From the NCBI GenBank assembly GCA_030549775.1, contig CM060174.1:15046193-15110192 (forward strand): DNA of 64,000 bases, read 5' to 3'. The notes under the pieces were generated by a model that saw only the letters and a program-made list of their open reading frames with translations, was not told the DNA's origin and ran no database searches. This document shows positions 12,689-24,599 of the stretch, piece after piece (position 1 is the first letter of the stretch; each line of letters opens with the position of its first letter). The translations under genes and the position numbers were made by a program. The DNA is from Tamarix chinensis. Its lineage: Eukaryota > Streptophyta > Magnoliopsida > Caryophyllales > Tamaricaceae.

Positions 12689-13430
12689 GCATTATTTATT
12701 TTGCATCGGTACAAACGAAGCAGAATTTTTCATGCCTTTCTTAGATTGCATTAGAACAAATAATGCAGATTGATATCGACTTCATCCGGAAAGTTGCATT
12801 TCACCCGACGATCATGCCACGGTGGTAGAAAGCACTGAGATTTACCAGACACGCGGGAGTACAATTGTTGTAGGATGCTATAGATTAAGCCGTTTATTGG
12901 AGCTATTGTAACAAAGTGTTCACTTAAGAAAATATTTTTTTTAAAGAAAAAATTTAAGGCAAAAGTTACCAAATTAAAAAAAATTATCATAAATAAATAT
13001 TTTTATTTGGTAGTTCCATACCAGGGTTAAGAGATAATCTCAATCTGTACTCCCACATGTCGAAGTTGATCGAATGTGTTTCTATTGCACTTATGCCACT
13101 CTCTTCTGATGTCAGTGACATTCGCTCTTGAGATTTTCTCTGATTCTATGCATGTAATTCAAAATCGATATAGGTGGTCAGATACTCAGATTCGGCAAGT
13201 GGCGCGCAACTGCAAGCTCTCGAAGCAATGAAATAATGAGATCACTACAGGCAGTTGCATATGTGTGTTTTTCATCCCGTCACTGATTAAACCTTTCAAG
13301 AAATGCTGACTCAATGGATATTAACTACTCCTGATTTATGATGCGATGCAAGCTTTCAAGCATTACCTATAGATTTATAGCATATTCTATACCTCTAATA
13401 GATACATCGCTATACTCATGAGGTAATCTA
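12689..13430. other. Intergenic stretch, no gene seen
   Basis: Mostly AT-rich sequence with a poly-A/T patch near 12940-12990. Short open frames here are not conserved-looking. It separates the carrier gene from the gypsy remnant. Confidence 0.5.
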
Positions 13431-15214
13431 GCAAGGTTTGAGTTGTTAGAATTGTTCTCCCCAATGTCAAATTCTTTTACTACTAAGGCATAGCAGATAC
13501 AACACTCCTCAGCAATAATCATGTCTTTCTCATGTCATAATAAGCTCTTTTTAACCTCGATGAGTTTCATATAATCACATGAATAAGGTTTCAATTTATA
13601 CTCTTTTTTTATCTTTAAGCACAATTTATTCATTAGTTACACCATTGTGGGTTAAATTTTCATTATATTGCCATGGTCTACCTAATAATATACCACAAGC
13701 ATCCATAGGTAATGCATCACATAAGATCTTATCATGGTAATCCCTAATGTGAAATGAAATTACAGTTTACTTATTTACCTTAATACCTTTTTACTTATTA
13801 AGACATTGTAATGAATATGGTCTAGGATGACTAGCAGTCATTTACCCTAGTTGTTTGACCATATTTTCACTTGCAACATGATTACACAAACCACTATATA
13901 CAATGACCCTACAAACTTTATCACTAATCCTATAATTAGTTTTAAAAATTTTATCCATATGTGTATATTGATTATTAGGTTGTATTTGTAATACTTGTTG
14001 AATTGCAAAGCATGGATTACTGCCTTCTTTCTACGTACTTAAGGTATCATTATTAGACTCAATTTCTAGGTCATCAATATCAACACAGAGTTATCAATAT
14101 TTTATTTCCTTTAAGGTCAATACTCTTTTATTAGGAAACTCTCTAGAAAAATGACCATATCATTTATATTTAAAACATTACTTATTAAACATTTCATTAA
14201 CCTTATTTTTACCCATTTCATCTCGATTAAGGTTAAGTCTTTTATCATTAGCCGAATATGCATGTTTTCCAAATTTTGATGTAGAGGCATTTGAAAAGGT
14301 TTTGGTTGAGGTAGAAGTCGAGGCACTTTTTTTTAGCATAGGCCTTAGTTGACTTATTTTGTTTTACACATTTTAAAGCTAACATAGTCAAATCATCAAG
14401 ATAATCAAATGAAAATATTTCTACCTTTTCTCTAATCAAGTTATTAAGGCCACCTAATTATCTAGCGCACCTTTGTTCTTTTCTTTCTTGTACATCACAT
14501 AAGAGTGTAACTCTTTGAAATTTTCTAGTGTATTATTCTACACTAAAAAGTTCCTACCTAATAGTAGTTAATTTGATATTCATATCTTGCTCATACTCCT
14601 TAAAGATAAATTTCTTTCTTTGTTTTTTTTTTCAGTTCTCCCATGACTTGATTTTAGTATTCTCTTACCTTTCATGAGTCCTCTTAAAATTACCATGCCA
14701 AACCTTAGAAAACTTTTTAAACTTAAGACTATTTAGCTTACATTTAAGTTCATCATCATACTCTCTAAACTCGAATATAGCCTTGATTTCATGCAACCAT
14801 TAAAAAAAATAATTCCACATCTAACTCACCATAAAGATTAGGAAGGTTAACATTTATATCTTTATCTTCATAATGGTTATACCTTGGTTGGAATTTTTCA
14901 TGGCTTCTTTAGTTGTAGTTGAAGTCATTTAAGCCATTCTCGTTTGCTCTTTCTTCATATTCCATTCATTTTTTGTGTTGTCCACCTCTCATTTGTACAA
15001 CTCATCTCACCATACCTTCTACTTAGTCATTGGTAGCCTCCATTGTGTTTAGCATGTGTTGGAGTGTCTCTTGGTCAGCCACTCTTAATTCTAGTTGTTG
15101 GAGTAGACTTGGGATGGAGGGAAGTTGTTGGAGTTGTGTGTTGGTAATATTAACACTTGTTGGCAATTGTTGAACTATATTGAACATGTCCTTCATGGAC
15201 ATTTCTTCACCCAT
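13430..15214 (-). pseudogene. Decayed Ty3/gypsy gag and protease
   Basis: Read on the minus strand, an ATG at 15214 opens a gag-like frame with a Q/L-rich start. Retrotransposon-gag pieces follow: GELKKKQRKKFIF near 14640, a YTRKFQRV-like motif near 14530, and GLNNLIREKVEIFSFDYLDDLTMLALK near 14450-14370. A CCHC zinc knuckle lies near 14175-14125, where two cysteines and two other codons have become Tyr, Phe or stops. Below it come a protease-like VYSG site near 13900 and the ALPMDACGILLGRPWQY block near 13720-13655. That block is characteristic of plant gypsy proteases. Many stops fit C-to-T decay. No reverse transcriptase follows; the element is cut off near 13.4 kb. Confidence 0.8.
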
Positions 15215-16297
15215 AGTTGTTTTCCTTGCTAGAAATACCCTCTAAAGTACTTTCTTGTTGTAGGAGATTGGCTGTTTACAGGGTTATCAAGAATCTTGAA
15301 ATTTTCTTGGACGTAGGAGTTAAGTAGTGGAAGAAAGGAAGTGATCAAGTAACTAGTAACAAATTTGAAGTGGACAAGATTGGTTTCTTGATGAAGAATA
15401 TTGGACAATACTCACAATTTAAGAATGAGGAAGTCGTACAAGAAGATGCTTCAAGGCACTTGCTTTGTGTGAGTGAATGTGAAAAAGCTATGAAAAAGAC
15501 TTCGAACGTGAGGATGGTGTTCGAAGAAGGCTGGATGAATGTGAATTCTTCTTTCTTAAAGTTAGAATGATCGGATGATAACTTAAACAAGGTTAAATAT
15601 AAGATGGAATATTCAAACCAAGTTGGGAAAAGGGAGAAAAGTATTTGAAGTGGTTAGGATTCAATGTTGGATGGTCAAAGGTATGAAGGGTTGAGTTTGA
15701 ATAGTCTAAATAAATACTCGCCGAAACTCAAGGAGAGAAAAAGATCTTCAATTGTAGGGTTTGAAGATTTGAATAGTTTGGTGAAAGTTGAAGCGGTTCT
15801 TTAAACTTTGAGCTTGAGGGTTCAAGGAGTTATTGAATATGTACTTAAGAATGGTTAAAGATCACCTAATCTTGGTTAAAGATTATAATCATTCTCCTAC
15901 ATTGCATGAGTTGCACTGATGAATAAAATAAGGTTAGTGATTCAAGTGGAAGGAAAGATAACATGAGAACCTAAGCTTTAATATAAAAAATGATGTGAAT
16001 CTTCAAAGAGAAATGAGGATTCAAAGGAATTGAGGAGAAGTCTTATTCGATATTTGAAGATAGGAGGGGAGGTGTGTGAATATTCAAATAATATTCAACG
16101 AAGAACTCAACAAGAAATATAACTTTGAATATATCATAAATAACACATTAAAAGGATACTATCTAAGAATACACAAAGTAATCTTAGCTTGCAACAATCA
16201 CTCACAAAGAGATATAATGAAGTAATTCACTTGTATAATGATTTCAATAATGCTCCCACATATGTACAATAACTGTCATACATGTCTTCTATAGGTA
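15215..16297. other. Probable leader or LTR remnant of the gypsy element
   Basis: This is the 5' side of the gypsy gag on the minus strand. It is purine-rich on the plus strand, with repeated GAAG/TTGAAG words. It has no conserved coding frame and no recognisable primer-binding site. Position alone suggests gypsy leader or LTR sequence; both ends are unresolved. Confidence 0.3.
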
Positions 16298-16305
16298 GCT
16301 ACAAC

Positions 16306-16654
16306 TAGGGCTGTTAACATGCTGAGTCGAGCTAAATTGGGGTAGGCTTGGGCTTGGCTCATTTATTAAATAAGCCTAAAAATGAAGCTTGAGTTTGGTT
16401 TGTTTATAAACGAGCCGGGCTTTTAATGAGCTGACTCATAAGCTTTGGTGGTAAATGAGCTGAGCTCACGAGCTTTTGCACTGTAAACCAGTTCGAGCTT
16501 AAATTTATTATGCTCAAGTTTGGCTCATTTAATAATCGAGTCAAGCTCGAGCCTAATTTTTAAGCCCGTTTAGCTAAATAAGTAAGGTGAGCCGAGCCCT
16601 TAACGAGCCAAGCCCGAAAAGCTCGCGAGCCAGCTTGATTTGTCAACATCCCTA
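16306..16654. mobile_element. hAT-type MITE with perfect 8-bp target duplication
   Basis: The 349-bp element starts TAGGGCTGTTAACATG and ends GTCAACATCCCTA, an imperfect terminal inverted repeat. GCTACAAC flanks it exactly on both sides (16298-16305 and 16655-16662). The interior is rich in GAGCT/AGCTC words in both orientations, so it can fold on itself. The 8-bp duplication is diagnostic of hAT-type insertion. No transposase is present. Confidence 0.9.
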
Positions 16655-16662
16655 GCTACAAC

Positions 16663-19600
16663 ATTGTCACAACTAATGCTAATTAGTACACTAATGTAGG
16701 TATAGTCCTCTACTTATTACACCTCATAGTATAAACATGGCTAACTAGCACACTAACTAGTTGTAGCAACATAACACTAACCTATGTAATACATAAATCA
16801 AACAATAATTATTACAATGCAAACATAGCTAACTATTATATGGAAACAACTAATAAGAGTTATAATATACATAATGTGATAATTAGGTATTCTTAACTTC
16901 TAAGTTTGACTTTCATGTATAATATATTCTTTTAACTTTTAATAAATTGTAACACATAAAATCTTTATTTTGTTGATATCTTAAAATGAATTAATCTTAT
17001 CCTTATAAATATGTTACATACCTACAAAAATGACTCAAAATGAACTCATTAGGGTTAGAAAAATTATTATCAAGGACAAATAATGTGATTGGATCCTTAA
17101 TAAAGGATGCCAATTCTTTATCCTATTGAGACTGCATCAAGTTATGTACATGTTATCCTATATACGATGCAACGTGCTCTAAAAATAGAAGTTGGGCCAA
17201 GTAACATTCCCCCTTAGCTTAGGTATGTATTCCATCAAGATATTAGCTCTAAATATCTCTTAGCTGACCTATCTAGACATTTAGAGAAACGTAAACAGAG
17301 ATATAAAATCAATGGATAATGGGACAATTTATATCGTTTAGCCTATTGCACAGTAGCAACTTAACATATATTATCTCTTCCAATTTATGCAAATATGTCC
17401 TATATTTCTTCCTTCCTTTGTTTCTTCTTCCCATTTATTCCTTCTTCTAAATCTCATTATTTTAACAAAATTATATTTGAATTCAAATCACCTAATTTTT
17501 TTTGTTAATAAAAATTGATAAATTTTACTCTTAGCTTAATTGTAGTGAGGATTGGTTTTTCTATTATTGTCTATTTTTTATTTCCTTCAAATTTTAATTT
17601 TTTTAAAATTCTAATTAATTAGCTTTGGGAATGACAATATAAAGAAAAATAAGTATTTGTTCTTCTTTTCCTTTGCACTTTCACCATGAGATGGAGAAGT
17701 AACTGAAAATTCCACCTCATTCTTATAGTTTACTAATTGCCTATCTCTCCAAAGATGGGAGGTATCCCAAAGGCTACATGTTTTTCAAGATATAGTTAGT
17801 AGGGTATGTAAGGAAAATGTAGCAATTTATATGGATTTATATTGATGTTGAATAATCATTAAAATAAGGTTGAAAACTTATATAAGGAGTGTTGAAAGTT
17901 TATTTGAACAACATTGAACATTCGTATAAATAGTGTTGATTTTTTTTTAAACAAAATTGGTGTTGCCGAAAATTCATCCTAACATTGTTGAAAAATCATA
18001 TAAAGAGTGATGAAAGTTAATTAGAACATTATAAAAAATTATATAAAGAGTGATGAAAGTTAATTAGAACATTATAAAAAATTATATAAAGAGTGTTAAA
18101 AATTTCTTAGAATAGTGTTGAAAACTTTTATAAAAATTGTTGTCTAGAGAATGTTAAAATTCATTAGAATAATATTGAAAACTTATATAAAGAGCATTGG
18201 AAGTTTATATAAAGAGTATTAGAAATTTATTAAAACAGTGTTGAAAATATTTTATGAATAACGTTGTCGAAAGAGTGTTGAAAAGTCACTATAGCAATGT
18301 TGAAAACTCATATAAAGAGTTTATAATTTTATTTAAATAGTGTGTTAACTTATAAAAAAGAGTGTTGAAAATGTATGTACATTAATAATAAAAGTTTACA
18401 ACAATGCTCTTTATATTAAAATTTTAGTAAAATTCTGTTGAAAATTTTACTTTAAGAGAATAATATTTTGCATAATAATTTTTTTAAAGAAATGCTATAA
18501 TGAAACTTCATCATTATTTGAACTTATTTTTCAATAGTGATGTGATGATTTTTAAATACGTATATGATAATTTGTTAATAGCTGTGTGAGAAATATTTAA
18601 TAATTAAATGATGATTTGTTATCCATCAATGTTATAATCTTACAACAATAATATTTTGTATTAAAAGTTTAGTATAATTCTATTGAAACTTTTACTTTAT
18701 TTGTTGATAAATCTTTGTAGGAATTTTAGTTCAATTATATTGAAACATTTTAATAATTTTTTAATGGGAAGTATATCAATATGGATCTTCATTTTGTATA
18801 AAAAAAAATATTATGATCATTTTGATATAATTATTTTATATGTTCAATAACTCAAATTAATGACAATTCAATTTTTTTAAAAAAAGTGGAACACATTATT
18901 TCTCTTGTTATTGCTTAATTTTTTCAAGGCTATAATCAGTTAAGAAGTTTGATATTTTGTAAATACATTTGATATAATTATGAAAGTGCCACTAATTGTG
19001 TTATGATAATATATGTAGCTTATTGCGATAAACAAAAGGTCATTGAATGTTGGTCTCAACACATTCTCCCATCATTTCCCCTTGTAATTAATATCATTAG
19101 TGGTAGGCATTTTGTTTATTGCGAGTAAGGTTGACAAAGTGGTCCCAATTATCGTCATTCCCAAATCCACCCAACTCTTATGTTTATGCTAATGGAGAGT
19201 TTCCGCCCTAGTCTCCACATAAAATAGATTTCCATGACTAGTTCCCCAAATCAAGCCATCATTCCTGTCCCTCAAATTCATATCCATTCCTAATACTTGA
19301 AAAAAAATTCCTCAAAACTTGGATAATTCTTGAAAATTTATAACAAATTATTTACTTTTTTATTTTTATTTACTTAGAAAAATTTTAATATTATAATTTA
19401 TTAATATATTTATGTATCGGGATAGGTACAGAGATGGGGATCCTATCTCCGTCTCTAAAAAAAATTCCCCGAACCCATTCCTCAATACTTCCCCAAACCA
19501 GAATCCAATGAGAATTTCTTGACGAAGTCCCAAAACTACATAAAATATTGCTATTGTTAAGATTGAGAAACTAAATAACACCATTAACTAGTTAAGAATG

Positions 19601-20029
19601 ACCTCTCAACAAGGTCATTTTTGAAAAATATGACTATATAAACGCTATCAGATTTAATAGGCCATAAACCAACCTTATGCATATCAAACTCGTCTACTAA
19701 TACAACATATCATTCTTAATATGAATGTATGATGTAAAAAAAAAAAAAACTATATATATTTATATGTCAAAATAGAAAAATAAGCTCTTAGGAAACCTTA
19801 TAAACCAAGACTTGATAGTTATGACAATATATTTTTTAAAAATGACCACATCTAGGGACAAGATTGAAAATTTATTCCTGGACACCATACATAATCCAAT
19901 GCACATGTTACTAACTTGGTTGAGTAGGTCCACCCTCTAATGAGATCCTTTAAGATCAACCTTTTTTATGGAACGTGAAATGGATCGAACAAAGATTAAA
20001 TATGAATTATTACATGATCTAAAAGTAAT
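16663..20029. other. AT-rich intergenic/repeat DNA without a gene
   Basis: No conserved coding frame was seen. It holds a minisatellite (17860-18370, listed separately). The patch at 19250-19560, with GGGATGGGG-like and TTCCCC-like words, may be an old hAT MITE. The rest is simple AT-rich sequence. Confidence 0.5.
17860..18370. repeat. Degenerate 43-bp minisatellite
   Basis: Units built on TATAAAGAGTGTTGAAAA recur through about 500 bp. Three consecutive units begin at 18001, 18044 and 18087, an exact 43-bp period, and two of them are nearly identical. Outer units are diverged and vary in length. Confidence 0.75.
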
Positions 20030-20655
20030 TGACACCAAAAATTAAAATTAAATAAATTGATAAATTATAAAGTAAATCAAGGACATAAAGATTTACGTGG
20101 TTCAATCAAATCGACCTACGTCCATGGGTAAGGAGACATGGATTGGTATATTAATTAATCAAGGGATGATAAAATTTTATAATGGATTTTCAATCTCTAA
20201 ATTAATTAAATTAAGTGGATAATTGATGTGTGAGTGGATCTCTCAAAATCCTTAAAATTCTCTCTCAAACTCTCATTTTGATTACGAATGAAGACAACTA
20301 AAAGGATATTAAAAGACAGAAGGAAAAATGATTAAAAATGAGATTGGAGTCACGTGACACAACTGTGCTAAGTCTGGATGGCCTGGTTATGATATTTTAG
20401 TTCTCTCGGCAAACACTTGAATGGCCGTGCCAATCCTGCACGAGCTGGCCATATAATTTTATTTCTCTCATAAAAAAAGGTGTGTACTTGCATGGTTGTG
20501 CTAATGCCCGTACCAGTTTCTTTAATGCACTTGCACAACCATGCTAATGCTGCACAAGCTAGCCATAAAAGCCCTTCCCATGCATATTTGCCTCCAAACT
20601 TGATATAAACACTCCACACATCAAATGAACTTGATTCTAGGTAACATACACAACA
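20030..20655 (-). mobile_element. Copia 3' LTR (minus strand)
   Basis: On the minus strand the LTR begins TGTTGTGTATGTTACC directly after the purine tract, and plausibly ends ...GGTGTCA at 20030. Inside is the CATGGACGTAGGTCGA...GAACCACGTAAATC segment (about 20130-20090), often seen in plant copia LTRs. The right boundary is fixed by the polypurine tract. The left boundary is inferred from the TG...CA rule only. Confidence 0.6.
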
Positions 20656-20668
20656 ATCTCCACCTTTG
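20656..20668 (-). other. Copia polypurine tract
   Basis: AAAGGTGGAGAT on the minus strand immediately precedes the TGTTG start of the LTR. It is the standard copia plus-strand priming site layout and lies just after the end of the RNase H region. Confidence 0.7.
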
Positions 20669-20738
20669 ACATGAATTAAAACCCCCAAAACCAAATCCAT
20701 AATACCAATATCTCTTCTCTCCAATAGGAGAACAAAGC

Positions 20739-20799
20739 TCATCTTCCAATAAGACCCACCGAGTTCACATAAAATCCAAACTTAGCCAATGGCAATAAT
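20739..20799 (-). pseudogene. Copia pol C-terminus, distal fragment
   Basis: On the minus strand this encodes the last residues of a copia polyprotein (PLAKFGFYVNSVG...) up to a TGA at 20741-20739. It continues the RNase H fragment at 26142-26331. The frame runs straight through once the LTR-like element at 20800-26141 and one copy of its 5-bp target repeat are discounted. The usual polypurine tract and LTR follow. Confidence 0.8.
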
Positions 20800-21766
20800 T
20801 GTAACACCCCCAAAATTCACTACTGAAAAATTTCGTTTTGTTAAAATAAATAGTGGAAGCAAAATATAAAATGGTGAATTTCGGGGATATTACCGCCACA
20901 CTTAGTACTAGATCGGTTCACTCATACCATTCCAGTACCAAGTGCTAAGGCTAAAAGTGTAAAACAAAACTTACAACCCATATTTAAATTAGAGTAGCGC
21001 GACAACCATTTACAAGAATACAGTCCACCTGCGGTGGTTACAAAAACAAGGAATACATTAAAACCAGAAAGTTAAAGCAAAGGGAGAACCCAAAAATCCG
21101 GATGATTCCTTACTCTCTTTCTGTTGCCCACTTGAATAGCACCTGAAAAGACCTGTAAGGGCCACTACCCATTGAATAGGCAGGGGCCCACAAAGGGAAC
21201 CCTTCAGTACTACGGTACTGAGTAACCCTTTAAAATCACACTTAAAAGCAGACCCATAATATCACACATGATACAAAGCTATATACATATATAACAAGAT
21301 GTGTACATATAACATTCACATAATTAACAATCACATTAGATATCAATAGGTCGTTATGAACAATCGATACTTTCGGGCCTTAAGCCATGTCATAGTGCAA
21401 AATTAATACATTCAGGCCTTAAGCCATTAGTCTATCATTATTCAATCAACTCTCATATTTTATATCCATGTGAGTGCGGGAACCCCACTATTATAGCCGG
21501 TGGATCGGTCACTTATAGGGCAGAACACACCTAACCATTATTATATGCCGGTAGATCGGTCTCCAGGGCAAAATGCTTTTGGCCACTATTATTCGCCGGT
21601 GGACCACTCTGGCCCCGACTCACATGGTATTCCACTGTAAGTGATTAGTATTTTTCCATAACTTTATTCACATACATGATTGATTTTATTGAGCTTGGGA
21701 CCCCCAATATTATTGCCGGTGAATCGAATATATATCAACATCATCCAGGGCAACACGCTCCTGGGC

Positions 21767-21950
21767 CACTATTATATTCGGTGGATCGGTACTCATAATC
21801 ACTTGCCAGGGCAACATGCTCCTGGGCCACTATTATATTCGGTGGATCGGTACTCATAATCACTTGCCAAGGCAACATGCTCCTAGGCCACTATTATAAC
21901 CGATGGATCGGTACTCAATATCATAAGTCAACTGGGCTCGGCTCATTAAT
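21767..21950. repeat. 61-bp tandem repeat inside copy A
   Basis: CACTATTATATTCGGTGGATCGGTACTCATAATCACTT-type units start at 21767, 21828 and 21889, an exact 61-bp period. Related but more diverged units (CCGGTGGATCGGTC) occur from 21470. The reverse complement of this module occurs in copy C and the same strand in copy D. Confidence 0.85.
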
Positions 21951-22619
21951 CTTTCTCTTTGATTATTAGTATTTTTTCTTTCTTTAATCAGCATAATAAT
22001 TCCATTTATTTACCTCGGATGGGGGATCAAGAACTAGAGACACAAAGGTACACTGGTCATACTGGTGCATACAAGCTCCTCAACACCCTTCAACCATGAA
22101 CCTAGGGACGCAAAGGTACCCTGGTCGTACTAGTGCATAAAGCTACTCAGTACCCTACCGACAAGGACACTTAATCCATAAGTGTGCATACCCCCTAACT
22201 AGGTCCGTAGAGCTAGATAAAGTAAGAGATAGGGCCTGGCTAGGGCACAAAAGCACACCAGCAAATACCAGAATAATCGTGGGTTAAACCACGTCTTTAG
22301 GGTAGCGATCCCCAAAGAGCCACCATTCCCGATCTCGAGGTCCTTCACTTTAAATATTAGTGTCTTAATTAAAGTGATCATGAAAAGCACAGTAATCAGA
22401 TACTTTTTGACTTTCAATCATTCAGATATCATTAGTCATTTCTTATTCAGGCGGTTATCCAAGATAACACAGAGAAATCATTAAGGCCATCATAATCTCA
22501 TCAAATTCTGAATTAAGATTCATTCTCGTGATACTTACTAATTATCAAATACTCTTACCTTGCTAATCAACATTATTTGAGTCATATTATGAAATTCAAC
22601 AATCACGATGACATGTCAG

Positions 22620-23880
22620 GTACAAATTACTCATTTACCCTTTACTTATATAATTGCTAAGTTATCCCTTCCTTACTTGACAAATTACCTTATTACCCTC
22701 CTTGTTACATAATTACCAAATTACCCCTTACTCGATTTAGATTACCAAGTTATCTCCTACGTTTTTTAGATCACCATTCACCCTTCACAATTGTTAACCT
22801 TAACATATTTCCCTTTTTGGTTGGTTAGATTACCAAATTGCTCCTTTAGTTGGATAAATTACCAAATTTCCCTTCTTCTTTATCATAATTACCATTTTAC
22901 CCCTCTCAATTATTATAATTGCCATTTTACCCTTTTCAATTATTATAAATCCCAAATTACCCTTCTTCATAATTACAATTATTAATTTACCCTTCTTTAT
23001 AATTATAATTACCAATTTACCCTTCTCCATATTTATAATTATTAATTTACCCTTCTCTATATTTATAATTATTCATTTACCCTTCTCCAATATTTATAAT
23101 TATTAATTTACCCTTCTCCATTCTTATAATTCCTATATTACCCTTCTCCCTTATTAAAATTACCATAATGCCCTTTTATTGGTTAATTTACCAAATTACC
23201 CTTCTCTATTATTATAATTATCCAATTACCCTTTTATAATCATAATTAAATTACCAATTTATCCTTCATCGTTATCATTATTACCAAGTTACCCCTTACT
23301 CCCAAGTGTGCCATAAATATCCTTTTAATTTACAAAATTACCCTTCTACCCCTTACTTCCAAATTACCATAATATCCTTTTATTTATAAAATTACCACAA
23401 TACCCTTTTACTTATAAAATTACCATAATACCCCTTTTGCTTTACAAATTACTATTTTACCCTTTTACCTCCAAACTTACCATTTTTATCTTTTCTTACA
23501 GAATTACCATTGTGCCCTTCTTTTCCAAAATTACTATATTACCCTTTACTCCCAAAATTGCCATAATACCCCTTTACTTATAAATTTAACATTTTGCCAT
23601 TTTCTTATAAAATTACCATATTACACTTTTTACTCCCAAAATTACCACCTTACACTTTACTCCCAAATTTACCATAATACCCCTTTACTTATAAAATTAC
23701 CATTTTGCCATTTAATCATAAAATTACCATATTGCCCTTTTTATTCTCAAAATTACCACTATACCCCTTTACTCCCAAAATTACCATAATACCCCTTTAC
23801 TTATAAAATTATCATTTTTCCATTTAATCTTAAAATTACCATATTATCCTTTTGCCTCCAAAATTAACACTTTACCCCCT
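22620..23880. repeat. Degenerate 20-30-bp array (TTACCCTT-type) inside copy A
   Basis: About 1.25 kb consists of AATTACCAxxTTACCCTT-like units. Around 22987-23108 the TTTACCCTTCT word recurs at a nearly exact 30-bp spacing (22987, 23017, 23047, 23077, 23108). Elsewhere the period drifts. Confidence 0.8.
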
Positions 23881-24599
23881 TATTACACCACTTTTATTAA
23901 AATTAACATTACCACATGGAATAATAATATTAATACTCCGTTGACAATATCCAACTCCACCAACCATTATATTTTAATATAATACTTATTATCACCCACA
24001 CATATTAGGCCATAATCTAGCACAAGGAGTATTACTAAAATACCCTTAGGGCTCCCAATAATAATATTCATGCATAAATGGTCACAATAACATAATATGA
24101 CATGGATAAGTACTTTAACACTTTCATTAATAATCAAGTTCTTCCCTTAGACAACATTTACACGCATAGCACATAAAGAGCATACTTTCCTTTTTATTAA
24201 GTAATACAAGCAAACATATAAATTATACTAACAACCATATATCAAACATAATAACATATTTAAAATCCTAATGTGCAAACATACGTTTATCCATGCGTTT
24301 AAGTGAGGTTTAACGATTACCTTAGATCTCGTAAAAATCGAACCTTACCGGTATCCCGGTTAAAGATTCAAGCTTTAAATAGTAAAATCAACACCTAAAA
24401 ATAGTATCAAAACTTATCATGTTAGAAACAAGAATCCAAGCATAAAACTTTATAAAATTTAATTAATGAAACACTTAATTGAAAATGCTATTATACCTTA
24501 AAAATTTTGTACTAAAATACTAAATCATATAGCATGAGCTGCATGCAAAATAAAAAGGAGGAAGTCTCGAAGAGGGGGTTAAAGGAGGCAAAATTTGTT

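Noticed and set aside
20368..20742. 124-residue minus-strand frame next to the copia end
   Set aside because: It overlaps the copia pol stop region, polypurine tract and LTR in another frame; it is shadow sequence.
22600..23880. CRISPR-like short repeats
   Set aside because: This is a eukaryotic degenerate simple array without unique equal-length spacers; the same holds for the other minisatellites.
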